A DNA stretch of 64,000 nucleotides from Kingdonia uniflora (taxonomy: Eukaryota; Streptophyta; Magnoliopsida; Ranunculales; Circaeasteraceae), in the NCBI GenBank assembly GCA_014058105.1, contig JACGCM010002893.1, positions 434,001 through 498,000 of the forward strand, in the 5' to 3' direction. This document shows positions 47,954 to 61,577 of this stretch, one piece after another. Below the pieces are notes generated by a model. That model was not told the DNA's origin and searched no databases. It worked only from the letters and a program-made list of their open reading frames with translations. The first letter of the stretch is position 1. Each line of letters starts with the position of its first letter. The translations under genes and the position numbers were made by a program.

Positions 47954-50700
47954 ATTGCCCCCTCTCAACATAGAGCACGAGTAGTGTTGGTTGAGAAAAC
48001 TCATCTCTGATACATTAAATGTGGTGGAAGCATTTTCAATATTTATTCTCGAATACTTATTTTGACTTGACTAGTCTTTCAGAGTTCCAAGGTATATTGA
48101 TGACATTCTTTTTGACTATTGGAATTTGCAACATAAGTATTTTAGGCTATAAATAACACCTTCTCTATGAACACCTTGTTACTAAATTATTACATCCATA
48201 TCATGGTGAAGACAAGATCTTAGACTTGTAGTGAGGAGTTTGCAGGGTGTGTGCAAGCAAAGTTTGAAGAGCTTCAAACTCAATACTTTGGGCAACAATC
48301 TCAGGTAGACCTCACTCCCATACCTGTGGAACCTACGTACTTGGGGATGCGTGATGATGAAACTGAATTTACCGAAGAAGGCATTTTCTGGCTCTATTAA
48401 TTCTACTACATTCTCTTGTCGAAAGTGGAGCATAGGGATAGTCTTCGTAGCTTAGCTGAAAAGACTATAGAAGATGAAGACAATGCCTTTGTTGTGGACT
48501 TGAAGAAGGCCCGTTCTTGTGGTTGTATAGGTTGTAAATATGTTTTCTTAAGAAAAACTTATTTGTAACCTTTACATTTTTAAATAAATACGTCCTTTAG
48601 TTTCATGTTTTGTACAAGTGTTTTATGTTTTTTTTTTAAGTATGTCGACCTTGTATGCATAATTGCATGCAAACTGTTTATGCGCGAAGCTGTAGAAGAT
48701 TATCTCTAACTGTGTAGGTAATAATGACCTGTGATTTGGTTAAATATTCTTCCTCTTTTTATGGTAAGTATATGCTGACCTGGTCAAATATTCTTCCTCT
48801 TTTTATGGTAAAAATAAGCTCATATTAGTGCATATCTATATCCACGTGCTAGGATTGGTAGGGAAGATATTCTATTTCCCAAAAAGGTTGGCTTCCCAAA
48901 AATTTGATTCCCAAAAATATGCAGTCCCTAAAATCTATTTCCTTGAAGATTTGATGGTTCAAAAAGTTTTCTTCTTTTTGGCTATATAAATAACTTGGTC
49001 CTTGGGTATATTTTATCTTGCTCTTCTTCACAAAAGTTCTTCTTCACTGCTTCATGGTAAGGATACTATCTCAATGTCTACAACATGCAGTAGAAGGTAG
49101 GTTAGCTATCAAGGTGCCTAAACTGTGTAAGCGATACTTTTGACTGCTATCCAATAACGTTATTTTGCCATAGTGGCCGTTGCAGTTGGAGGGCCTGAAT
49201 GATGAAGAAAAAAGTATAGAATTGGACCGCCGCTTTTGGCATAATATTTTTCGTACTCTTATCCTTGATGCAGCGAAAAACTGTTATGTGATAGATCGGG
49301 CTAGACAAACTTGTAAAAGATGACGAAAGAGTAGCAGGTAGGAAAATTATTCCGTGTGGCGAATCGAATCACTTTGGCTGCTTTAAATGTAATTATATTT
49401 GAATTTAAGCATTCAAGTTGCGAGTTCGATTTGAATGAAATTATAAAATTCTGTAGAATTTTATAATTGTCAATTGTATTTTTAGTTTTGATAAGTAAGA
49501 GTTTAGCTTTGAACTGTCCGGTATAATTGGTACTTAATACGTATTACTTATAGGGGCATGTTTTGTGGGTAACAACTATTTTTGTCACAAACAACTGTTA
49601 AATATTTCAAATTTGAAACTGTTGCTATTTGTAGTGATAAAGTTTTGGAGTAGTACGAATGATTTGAGGAAAAGAATAGTGAGTAGTCGTTCAGAGTATA
49701 TGATACTCAGGCCTTCTTGAGAAGGAGGAGTGAAAATAATTAATGGCTGACGTGAGAAAGAGTCGTGATGACAGAACTTGCTACCCAAAAAGTAATGATG
49801 AAGTTGGGCGGTGAAAGAATGTTTTTGTACAGAAGGCAAGGGTGACAGACACGTATATGAGAGAGCCGTTATTTCAAAATGTTGTAGAGAACGAGGCGTC
49901 TAGGGAGAGAAAATGTTTAAACTTTGATAATTTTCCCCCATTGTTGACAAAAAACTCTTGCGATGGTACGACTGTTCTTGAAGGTTAGTGCAAATGGTAG
50001 ATTTCTTCAAAAATTGCTGGCAAAGTAGAAGATTGTAAGTTGGGAATTTTTGTTCCCCAATTATTATGTTGAATGATTTTGTGTTTGGAAAAACCGTAGA
50101 GTAGATTATTGTAGATTTGGGGGTATTAATTCCCAATTTTTTATCTTCTCTTTCAAATATTTTTTTATCCCATCAATTATAGTTCGGTTGGTTATTTTTG
50201 CTTGACCGTTCCCCTGTGGGTAGTAAGGATTTGAAAGAGAGTGAATGATGTTATATTTGTTGAGAAATGCGACCACCTTTTTACTATGGAACTGTGGTCT
50301 ATTATTAATTTTGATGAGATGTGAGCAACTGAACCTTATGATAATATTCTCCCATATGAACTAAATGACCTATTTTTCTCGTGTTCGACACAAAGGGACT
50401 GCTTCTACCCATTTGGTGAAGTAATCGGTTGCTACCAAAAGATGTCTTCTTTTCTAGGGGGTGTTTGGTAATTCCCCTACTAGGTCAAGGGCCCATCTTT
50501 TAAATGCCAATATACTTTGCTAGAGTGAAGCTATAGGGCTAGAGCTCAAATTTTAGGCCCATGTCGCTAACATGTACCACATTTGTTTACATACTCGATG
50601 GTTTATGCTCTCATTCTAGGACAAAAGGTTCCCTAAGTTATAACGCGATTTGCCCAGGATCATCCTATCACATGTGATCCTCAAGTGCCTTCATGTAATT
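47954..50700 (-). other. 3' non-coding region of gypsy element E
   Basis: About 2.7 kb lies between integrase and the 3' LTR with no frame of recognised function. The integrase core itself (about 50160-50650) survives only as stop-interrupted fragments. Confidence 0.5.
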
Positions 50701-50701
50701 C

Positions 50702-53700
50702 TCATAAAAAGTCAAGGGCTTCTATGTTGGACAGACATTTAAGATAAGGCCCTGTAACTGATCTCTTGTAAAGGACGTTGTCAATAACTGTGTATCGTTT
50801 AACATTGTCTATCAGTCTTCTTCTTTCATTGACATCTTCAGAGAGTTCACTAGTAAAGTCATTCTTTGGTACTCCAATATATTTGAGGAAATGCCGTCTC
50901 CAATCATCTTCCATTTCCTCATCACCCCCAGTGTTAATGGCATTCGATCTGATGACATTAGTGCTCGGGGTAGATATGACTTCATTCTTTAAATATCGAG
51001 CTTCTGTTCCAAGAATTCTGACAAGATAAGCAAGGAAATGTACGTATCTGTTTTCCTCTCGAGATAAATATTCAATTGTAGCTTTTTGGAATCTGCTCAT
51101 TTTGTTAATTACTAGCGCGGTGTAATCCATAATTTTTTTATTTTTCTGATATCGCTTTACATAATGGTTTACGATCAACAAGAAATTTGTGTATATATAT
51201 AGATAGTTCGGGCACTCCAAGTTCTAGTGCCATATCCATTCCATGGATCAATGCCTCGTACTCTGTTTTATTGTTGGTGGTATCGAAATTGAGTCAAATT
51301 AATTTATCTATCCTATTATTTGAGGGTGTGATGGGAATGATGCCAATTCTTGAGCCTGTTAGTCCGGCGGATTCATCGGTTAAAAAGCGCCACCCACTTT
51401 TTGATATTCAATCCACTTTTTCTTTGAATATTTCTTCAACGAGGTCAGCGTTATCCTCTTCCCAATCGGGGTCTTCGACTGGAAAATCTGCCAAGAAATC
51501 TGCTACCGCTTGACCCTTTTTTGAATGTCTTTATTCAAAACGAATATCGTACTTCCCCAAACTGACTAAGCACTACTATACTCGTCTGAATTTTTCATTT
51601 TTGAATAAGACCTCTCGCAAGGGGAAATTCATCATTACGGGAATTGAATGAGCTTAAAAATATTGTTTTAATTTATGTGAGGTGTACACGAGGGTTAGGA
51701 GCAGCTTCTCAATTTTAGTATATTGTGTTTCCGCTGGAGTAAGGGCTTTACTGATAAAATAAATGGGTTTTTCTATTTTTTTCATCAAGTTGAATGAGTA
51801 CCAAACTTAGTGAGTTCTCTGTAATGGCAAGATATACTGTAAGTTCTTCACCTTCTATGGTGATACTCATTATGGAAGGTTTTCCCAAATAACTCTTTAA
51901 CTCTTGAAATGTTGCTTCACATTCATTATTCTACTCGATCTCTGGATTCATTTTAGTCTTATCTTTTTGTATCCCTTCACGTAGTAGGTTAAATAACCAT
52001 CTACATCGATCTGATGATTTTGATACAAATCAGTTAATTGCTACAATTTTACCGACCAATTTATGTACGTTATTTTTTCGTTTTTGGTGAAGGCATGAAT
52101 AGTAGAGCGTGAATGCAATCGGGGTTAATTTCAATTCCCTTCTTGCTAATTAAATGCCCCAAGAACTTTCCTGATTAGACACCGAACTGACATTTATTAG
52201 GGTTGGGCTTCATTCTGTATAACTGAAGAATTTGAAAAGCTGTGTAGAAATCTATGAGATTATTTTCTTTTTTTAGACTTTTTCATAGCATGTCATCGAT
52301 GTAGACTTCCATTATTTTCCCAAGATGGTCTTTGAACATTTGGGTTATCAATCTTTGATAAGTAGCTCTCACATTTTAATGTTCAAAAGGCATGACTTTG
52401 TAATAGTATAGTCCATGCTCTGTGATGAAAGCTATTTTTTCCTAGTCGTCAGGCAAGAGTGGTATTTGGTTGTATCCTGATGCAACATCCATCATGGACA
52501 GAAGTTTGTATCCTATGGTGGAATCTAGCAAATGATTGATTATAGGAAGAGGGAAATTGTCTTTCAAAGTATGCATATTTAGGTTAATGAAATTCACACA
52601 AACTCTGATCTTGCTATTTTTCTTTGAGACTGCTACAATATCTAAGATCCAATCAGGATAATTTACCTTTCAAATAAAATTGAATACAATATAAGTTTAT
52701 CGATTTCCTTGTTTACTTCTGCTAAGTGTCTAGGTGTTAACGTCCCCTTTTTTTTTAATCGCCACGGCTTTATCTTTTAAACAGAGTTTATGACAAGCTA
52801 AACTGAGATCGATTCCTGGCATTTCCTGGAATGTCCATGAAAGTACATCACTATTTTCCTTTAAAAATTAAATAAGAGTGTCATATTTTGTTAATGATAT
52901 GCAAGTCCCAATATGCGTGCCTCACTTTTCTTTGTTGATCTCGATATATTCTGTGATTTCGGCGTTTGATGGTTGGTTATTTGTGGGTGTAGTATTTTGT
53001 AATTACTATGCTTCGTACTCCTCAGAGGGTTCTGTTACGATAATCACGGTATTTTCACAAGCTAGAGCTAACTTCTGACTGCCTTTGATTTTATATATCC
53101 CTCCATTCCAATCGAAGCACAACGCCAAATGATAAGTCGAGGGAATGGCCTTCATGTTATACAACCAACATCGTCCCATGATTCCCAGATAACATGATTT
53201 TATATTTATGACATAAAATATTACATCTATTATTGTTGGTTCTGTTATAATAGGAAGTACGATCTTGCCTACTCATTCTTCTTTGAAACCACTGATGTTT
53301 ATATCGCTAGCCTCGACTTGATTTGTTAAGCCCATCTGATTGATTGTACTTTGAAAAGCACTTCAATACTACTTCCGTTATCTATCATTATCGTATGCAT
53401 AACAATATTCCATATTTTTAATATGATAACGAGCACATCATGATGAGGAAACTTGACATGGCTGACATCACAATCTCCGAAGGAGATCCCTATTTTCCTA
53501 TTACTAGATTCTGGAAGCAACCAAAATTCTTTTTTCACCATGGATAGGTCGTGACATTAGATGAGATGACATTTTTTGAATCTGACCAATCTGTTGACCT
53601 TGTGTGTCTCGATAAAGTGGCTGAGTTAAAAATGGTACAGGTATTTCTCATTTTCCTCCTTCAATCTGAACGACCTGATTATCAAGTTTATAACTCTAAT

Positions 53701-54241
53701 TTTTATAACTCTCCAGATCAATGATGTATTCGTACTATCCTCCATCTTTTAGTATGTACTCCACGAGTCTATGTAGAGCATAACAATATTTTGTATCATG
53801 ATGTCGAAGTTTATGGTGTTTGTAGTATGGCTTACCCTCGAGGGGCTGGAGGGGTTGGGGATTTCTAAAGAACTTGTCTTTCTGAAGTGTGGGGTAGATA
53901 TCAGCTAGTTTAGCAGTTAATCATGGAAGGCATGGCTTCGAAAAGTTTCTACCTCTTCAAGGTCGATCTCTATCAGATTTAGTTTATTTCTTGTCACCTC
54001 CGGTATCTGTAGTCCGCTCGAATTCTTATTCTATGGCTTATCCTTTTGTTATCAGGATCAATTTTTGTAGCTTTTGTCTCTTGGACATCATCCTTTTAAG
54101 ATCGATATAATTGTTCACTTTCTCGATCATGTCTTCCAAAATTATAGGTTTGTTCAAGATGAGGTATTCCTTTACGCGGCTTTCCATGAGTAGAGCATTG
54201 GTAAAGGCTGAAACTGTAATTTTATGGTCAAGACTATCCAC
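50702..54241 (-). pseudogene. Gypsy gag-pol remnants of element E
   Basis: From 54241 down: a gag fragment (LDHKITVSAFTNALLMESRV, KVNNYIDLKRMM), a protease-flanking region (MIDNGSSIEVLF near 53370), reverse transcriptase around 52500-52270 (MMDVASGYNQIPLLPDD, FITEHGLYYYKVMPFEH, YQRLITQMF, MEVYIDDML, with stops), and the RNase H to integrase junction at 51220-50702 (IEYLSREENRYVHFLAYLVR, KRYTVIDNVLYKRSVTGPYL). The domain order and the YIDD core place it in Ty3/gypsy. Confidence 0.85.
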
Positions 54242-55966
54242 CCCTTCTTGTCAAATCTAGAAATTTTTTGGTGAATGCTTCGAGCTTCTCCCCCGATATT
54301 TGTTTAAGGTTGATCAGAGAGTAAAGGTTCTCCTCTTTGTCTTTGTTGTGTGAATAGTTCTTACCAAAAAGTTTGTACAATTGTTCAAAAGTATGAATCG
54401 ACCCTTCCTCAAATGAATGGAACCATCGTAGAGGCTCACCCTAGAGACTAGTAGGGAAAGGTCATCACAAAATGTGATTCGATGTAAAATGCAAATCCAA
54501 AGAGTCTTGAAACTTTTGAACGTATTCGACAGGATCAGTCCTTATGTATTTTCAAATTTTCAGCATATGAAAACTAGTCGGTACTTCACTGTCTAATAGA
54601 TCTTGTGCAATCGGGATTTTCTATAGTCTGTTGAAGATGTTCTTGCCTACGCGTTTTTGGGCTCCAAATAACTATTTAATGCATTTTTCCATGTGTCCTT
54701 GAGTAACGAACTGTCGAGCTGTGATTGTGTGAGATTGGAGACGTTCCTTTCTGGGAATATGATCTTCACTCCATTCATTAAGCCTTTCGCATACAGGGAC
54801 CCGACCTTCCCCTTTGTAGTTTTTCTGCTAATCTGAGGTCAGTGGGAGGTTTTATCAACTTCTTATGGAATAGTGGGTATCAGTATATTATTTCAGGTCC
54901 TCCCTGATTATAATCAGGTTAAACATCAGCTCTCCGACAAACACCTCTGGGAGCTCCTAACCTGTCAAGGGCCAAAATTCTTGATGTAGTTGGATATGCC
55001 TCTTTATCCTTCGGTGTCGTTATATGATGTCCTTGAAGAATTTTCAACGCTTCTCATACTTCTATCAATTGTCGTTCCAGAATAGTTCATCTTTCTGTCT
55101 CAATGTTCAGAGTAGCATGAAATTCTGACATTTGATTCGTTCCCGCTCCAGTTCCTTGTGTCTGTCCAACTAGGTGATTTTGACTTGGGCTCGGCATTTT
55201 GCGAAGATGATAAATATTTGTTGTATTCAAAAATTGTGGCTAATTGTCTCGGTTCCCATAGACGGTGCCAAATCTAAAAGCCTAAATTCGGAGCTCAAAC
55301 TAAGTTTCTCACACCAAAGATGAGCAGAATACCTATAGTAACAAATAATCACTAATAAAATTTCTAATTACTTGAAACTAACTGATTTTGATTAATTTAG
55401 GTCAAAATCAATAGGTCCGAAAATCCTTGAATTAATGGTCTAACCCTAGCCTAATTTAATTTGGTCCAATGTTCTAGTGATAATAAGCAAAAGTAAATCA
55501 AGCACAAGAACAAGCAATTTTAAACCTGTAGGAAACCTTTCTCATGAGAAAAACCTATTGATCGCTGCCGAATCACCCGATAGCAAAAAAATATAATATT
55601 AAAACAAAATTATAAAAATTCAATTACTTACAGACACGATAAGCATATTTTGTGGTTACCTCTCTTCTATTTGAACTCCTCATAATCAATTCCACGTTCT
55701 TACAATGCCCTTCATTCTCGCAATGCCTCGCCTCAGATAATGCACCAAAGCTTCAAAGCATGAATCCCTCAAACTCACAAAATCTAAAATTGGATTTAAG
55801 TTTCTCAATCTTCGATTGATTTAATTTATGTTTTATTTCGCATTGAATCGCTCGTCGAAATCTTTCTTTTCTCTAAAATATCAAGCCCTAAAAAATAGGT
55901 TTTGGAAGAGTTAAAAAAGTAAAATAAGAAAGGATGTCTTTTATTAAAAAACTGAAAACCCAAACT

Positions 55967-56163
55967 CTGTTTGAATAGAGAAATAGTCTGTTCGAGCAGA
56001 CAATGTTTTATTCAAGCAAAACCAAGATCTTATTCGAAGAAACAAAGTTCTGAGTAACTTGTTCGAACAGAGAAAAAGTTTGTTCGAATAGGGTCTATTC
56101 GAACAAAACAAAAGCCTGTTTGAATAGGGTTTATTCGAATAGAATAAAAGCCTGTTCGAACAG
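55967..56163. promoter_or_regulatory. TTCGAA palindrome cluster in 3' LTR of element F
   Basis: There are six exact TTCGAA cores in about 200 bp, two of them full TGTTCGAACA palindromes, with TTTGAA/TTCAAG variants between. Confidence 0.7.
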
Positions 56164-57002
56164 AAACCTATTTTCTCTCAAATACACCACTTCTTTTTTG
56201 ACCTTTTATAAAATACTACGGGCTTGATATTTTTAGCAAAGAGGTACAAGCCCATGTACCTATTCAGTGTTAGTCCAGCTGTAGTCGCTCCATGTCCAAT
56301 CTCTGACGATGAGTAACCACGAGGTAGTATTGACACCTATTCTAGACACATAATGAAACAAACTCCAAATATAGATGTTTTAATCTCCCCCTTTGGTTCA
56401 TTTCATGTCAAAACTAGAACTATAAGAAATAAAAATACAACTCGATGGGCTGACTCAATCATTGAACATTCATACTCAAAGTTCCACTTTCATCTTGTAG
56501 CATATACTCTGGAATCCCTGCACACTAAACAAGATACATCGCGTAACCATTCAAATAAAATAAGGGATCCAGAAAAGAAAAAAAAACATAACTTACCTGG
56601 CTTACCTATCAGAATTATTTCTCCCCCTTTTTGGCATAGATGAACAAAGGGTAAAAAAAGTAGGTGATAAAAAAAACTGACCAGGAAAGCAAAATGAATA
56701 ACATGCATGAAATAAGTTAAGCACAAAATATATGAACAATATATATCAGTAAATGTTAGAGCAACTATTTTGAAAAAAGAAACTGTCAATATATTGTATA
56801 TCCAAAAAGTCAAATGAAACAAAACGAACATGTAGTTAGGAAAGCACTAAACACCAATGCCCCAAAATAAGATGCATCTTCCCCACAAAATAATGGTAAC
56901 CCTTTAAAATGAAACAAAAGGAAAACACGCACGGGGAGTGTCTCTGAAATAAGTAAGCAAAAGAAGATAGCACTCCTCCTAAACACAAGGCATGATAGGA
57001 AG

Positions 57003-57454
57003 TAGGGTTGTCAATGGTAAGGACTAAACCCGTTACCCAGTCCAATCTGATCCATTGGTAAAGGTTTAGGATCGGCTTTTTAGATCCATTAAGAAACCTG
57101 ATCTATTAAGGTCCAATCCAATAAGCTAACGGATTGGATAAGGATTTACCTCAACCCGATCTGTTAAGATGCATACTACTTGTCATAATATTGCAGTTAT
57201 CTATAACAAAGAAGGTTATTTTTGTCTCTAAAATAGTCAATTCTTTATTTTTTGGGTCTAGAATACTCAACTTTTTAACACTAACAGACCAAATCGGTTC
57301 GGGTTAGGATCATGGTTATCATTAACGGATCAGATACAGTTTTGAATCCTATGATCCTAATGGACTTAGGATCGGGTCGGGTTTAGGATTTTTATAATGG
57401 ACCAGACTAGGATTAACTGAGATCCTAGTCCAACCTGGTCCATTGACAACCCTA
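57003..57454. mobile_element. hAT-type MITE (452 bp) inside element F
   Basis: Terminal inverted repeats TAGGGTTGTCAATGG and CCATTGACAACCCTA are perfect over 15 bp. An 8-bp target duplication, ATAGGAAG (56995-57002) and ATAGAAAG (57455-57462), seven of eight identical, is diagnostic of hAT. The interior has repeated GGATT/GATCC motifs and no gene. Confidence 0.93.
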
Positions 57455-58902
57455 ATAGAAAGACAATGAATCTAAAATATCTTATAAAGACCAAGACATA
57501 GCCCATGTATTATAAAACAATCACTAAATGAATTATTTGGTGTGTATGTGTGTATAGTTAGATGGATACCCAGTTTTTAATGTATTACTCAGCCGCAGTT
57601 AGATTATTATGTTAAAAAGTTGTTTCAACTTAGGCTTCACTAGGATGGTCACTCAAAAATCACTGAGAATTGACTAGCAAATTCTCTGTGTGAAATATGA
57701 ATATTAATAATATACAACGAATTATTCATATTTTATCAAACAAGCAGCGAACTATGAGCTAGAAGATCTCATAGACCAAAAAACAATTATCATTAATGGT
57801 GTCCAGTCAATTAATATAGACTCCCTATCTCTCATCTCCACTAAACTGATTGTGTTAAACTCAAGATAAAGTAGGTCTTGAAAAGGTTATTATGTAGGCA
57901 AGAGTAGGCTCAAGATGGAGTAGAGGAGGAGTAAGAGTAATTGTTACTCACTATAAAAAATAATGAAAGAATGTGAACTCAAAATAGAGAAAAATGTGAA
58001 GTAAGTGTAACTGTTAGTCTCAAAATGCCAGCAAAACACCCTTCATTTTGAGTTCACCTCCCTTCAATAATTTTTTTCAAAGCGTACATATAGAATATAG
58101 TGTTTCTAGACAGAATTAGATAAATGTACCATAAAATCACTGGAAATACCCTCCTCTTATATTCATCTCCACCACTAAACCACATGGTTTTACTTCTTCC
58201 TTTATTTTTATTTCACTGAAAAGTCTCAGAACAAATGGGTCAAAAGGAGTTGGATATTGAATGAATGACATATTTTAAGGCACAAAAGGGATGCAAATGG
58301 ATAAAATTGTGGGTAAGCATATACGAAGGCCAAAAAAGTATAACAATAAAAAGCCTATTATCATAACTTCGGTCTCACATAGTATATTTTTTGTCTCAAA
58401 TAAAATATAGGGAATGTTCTACTAGACTAACTTGAACTTGAAGTTACCATCAATAATTGATTATATAAAATGAGATCATGAAAAAAAAATGCTAAATCTG
58501 GAAAGAATTTATAAAATAACACTCGAAGCTTGTAAAAAGGCTAGATCCTCATATAACATTAGGTACAAAGTCTTTATAGTTATCCTCACGTTGTTCTACT
58601 CACGATGAGCTTTTAGTTTAAACATGAAAATCACTGACTATTGTGAATTGTAATTTTACCAAATAATTATCCCATGAATGAATATAACACAAAAGCACAG
58701 TCCAAGTCTAGCAAGAATATTCTACATACAAAAGCCCCTAAAGTGTCGAGTACAAATAAAATCAAAACAATACCCTACTATCCTTAAAATAAAATAAAAA
58801 TCAAACTAAGACAGGATTAGAAACGTACCTAATCACTAGAGCATACTGATAATCCGTCTTAGTTTAGATTCATTACTTTATATGTGGCGATAAGTTATTC
58901 TT

Positions 58903-60664
58903 TCACATCAAAACAACCCGACTAACCTTTTGAGGTAATATTTCTTGAGCAAACCACCTACTCATATTCTCACTTTTCACATTAGTAGAAATCACATTTA
59001 AGTTATATTTATTTCCATAGAATGATCGAGCATATGGTTGATAGGATTCAATAAATCTACAATAAGATGCAATATGACCCTTTTGACCACATATTTTACA
59101 ATAATAAATCTGAGAGTACGAGAACCTTTTGGCTTGATTATGAGTAGATGATATTATATTATGTTTGGAAAATGATGTAGTAGCAATTGTTTTGATAAAT
59201 TTCGTGACTTGAGGAGTCTTAGTATTAGAGAGATGTTTCTCATATCCTAGACCCCTTTTATCAGTATCTATTTTCCCTATACATAACATCTTATCAATAT
59301 TTTTTGCACCATGACAAAAAAATTTCAAGTTTCTGCTGAGATAAAACTAAATCAAGTTTGGCCGTATGTAGTTCATCTAAAGTTAATTTCATTTTCTCCT
59401 TCGCATCATGAACTCCTTTATCTAAAATCATAACTTTGTCATGGAGGCCTTGTTAATCATCTTCAAACATTTATATCTCGTGACTTGTATTCACAGTTTT
59501 TTCTTGAAGTTCACGCGTGAGTGTATTAACTTAGTCTTTCAAGACTTTGTTAAGTTTACCAGGTTTAATGCACTTTGTAAAAGTCTGAGCATACAAGTCT
59601 TCAAGATTCAGGTCCTCAAACTCATTGTTTTCATGATCACTTTGATTTTAATAGAATTCTCTCAAGATTAAAAGCTTCAGAGTTATCATACAATAATTTA
59701 GAAAATAGGATATGTGTACTATTGTTCATTCTCAACTACTTGGGGATGATCCTCATTATTATTATTATTATCATCACTATCATCCCAAGTAACACTAATG
59801 TTCATAGCTTTGTGATTAGTTCTAGATTTCTTATTGGAACAACTATGAGTATAATGACCAAACTTGTGACACTTATAACATTCAACTTGATTTAGGGCAG
59901 CATTAAGGTTGGTATGTCGGTTATTCGATTTAAGTTGATCATGAGTTCATAACTTTTAATTTACTGATTACCCTTATTTTTGAAATTGACATTTTTTTTA
60001 CAAGGTTTTTAAGCTGGTTGCTTATAGAGGCAATCTGTAAATCCATATCGGACCCATTATCATTATCAGAATCATATGAGATGTCAGCTTCATTGGTACC
60101 CTTAGAAGAAGAAGAGTAAGATGAAGATTTAAAAGTAACACTCTTCTTCTTCTCATGATTTTTCATTTTCATCTCCAGTTCAAAAGTTTACAACTTTTCA
60201 GCTAATATATCTAGTTTTATTTTCGTAAGATCCCGAGCTTCCTCAATAGCATCACGTCTGGATCTAAAGCTCTTAGGAAAAGATCTTAGAACTTTGCAAA
60301 TAATTTGGACATCGGAATAAACTGCTCCAAATGCGGCACTAGTATTTGAAATATCACTCAGTTTTGCATAGAATTCATCAAAATGTTCATTTTCACTCAT
60401 TCGAATATTTTCAAATTACGTAGTAAGCATTTGTAATTTTCTTTCCTTAACTGTATCATCGTCTTCGTGAGTTCGAACTAATATATCCCAGGCTTCTTTT
60501 GAAGTAGTACAAGCAGATATGTGTTGAAACTTACTTGGGCTCACAACCATAAAAATAGTATTGCGACCCTTATTATTATAACCAACAACTTCTTTTTCAT
60601 CCTTAGACCATTGATTCCTTGGCTTAAGGACCTCTTTTAATTCATCACCCATTCCTTTCATCAT
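58903..60664 (-). pseudogene. Copia-type gag (UBN2 plus two CCHC knuckles) of element F
   Basis: Fragments in order from 60664: VSPSKFQHISACTTSKEAWD and ILVRTHEDDDTVKERKLQML; then MSENEHFDEFYAKLSDISNT and SFPKSFRSRRDAIEEARDLT (typical UBN2 gag); an acidic stretch (TNEADISYDSDNDNGSDMDL); a first zinc knuckle CYKCHKFGHYTHSC near 59880-59840; then, after a gap, a second, CKICGQKGHIASYC, near 59105-59050. This layout with two knuckles recalls SIRE/Maximus gag. Several stops break it. Confidence 0.88.
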
Positions 60665-61424
60665 GGTAGGTTGCGTCCATCCATCCTCGATTGCAATCCA
60701 GACATCTTCTCCGAGTGATTATAAAAATATAACCATTCAGACCATCCAGTAAGGATAGTCTTTGCCATCGATGAGATACAGACGATTTATGGGACTTTCA
60801 AATCTTTCAAAATTTATTAATCTCAAATAATCGAGTTAGGATTAACACTCAAGTTGTTAAGCCTCAGAGCACAACCACTCTAATACCAATTGAAAACTTT
60901 AATCACTTGGGACTAACCAATTTCAATTAATTTAGGTCAAAATCAATAGGTCCAAAAAACCTTGAATTAACGGTCTAATCCTAGCCTAAATCAAGTTGGT
61001 CCAATGTTCTAGTGATAACAAGCAAAAGTAAATCAAGCACAAAAATAAACAATTTTAACTCTGTGGGAAATTTTTCTCAAGAGAAAAGCCACAAGTCGCT
61101 GCCGAATCACCCGACAGCTAAACAATCTAATATTGAAACAAAATTACAAGAATTTATTTACTTACAGACTCGATAAGCACATCTCGTGGTTACCTCTCTT
61201 CTAATTGAACTCCTCACAATCAATTCCACGCTCTCGCAATGCCTCACCTGGATTTAGGTTTCTCAATCTTCGATTGATTCAATTTAAGTTTTACTTTGCA
61301 TTGAATCATTTGTTAAAATATTTCTTTTCTTTAAAATCTCAAGCCCTAGAAAAATAGGTTTTGGAAGAGTTAAAAAGTGAAATAAGAAATGATGTCTGTT
61401 ATTAAAAAACTGAAAACCCAAACT

Positions 61425-61577
61425 CTGTTCGAAAAGAAAAATACTCTGTTCGAACAAACAATGTTTTATTCGAACAGAACCAAGATCCTATTCGAAAAAA
61501 TAAAGTTCTGAGTAACTTGTTCGAGCATGCCTGTTCGAACAGGGTCTATTCGAACAGAACAAAAGCTTGTTCGAACT
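61425..61577. promoter_or_regulatory. TTCGAA palindrome cluster in 5' LTR of element F
   Basis: About seven exact TTCGAA cores in 150 bp, matching the cluster in the other LTR at 55967-56163. Confidence 0.7.
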
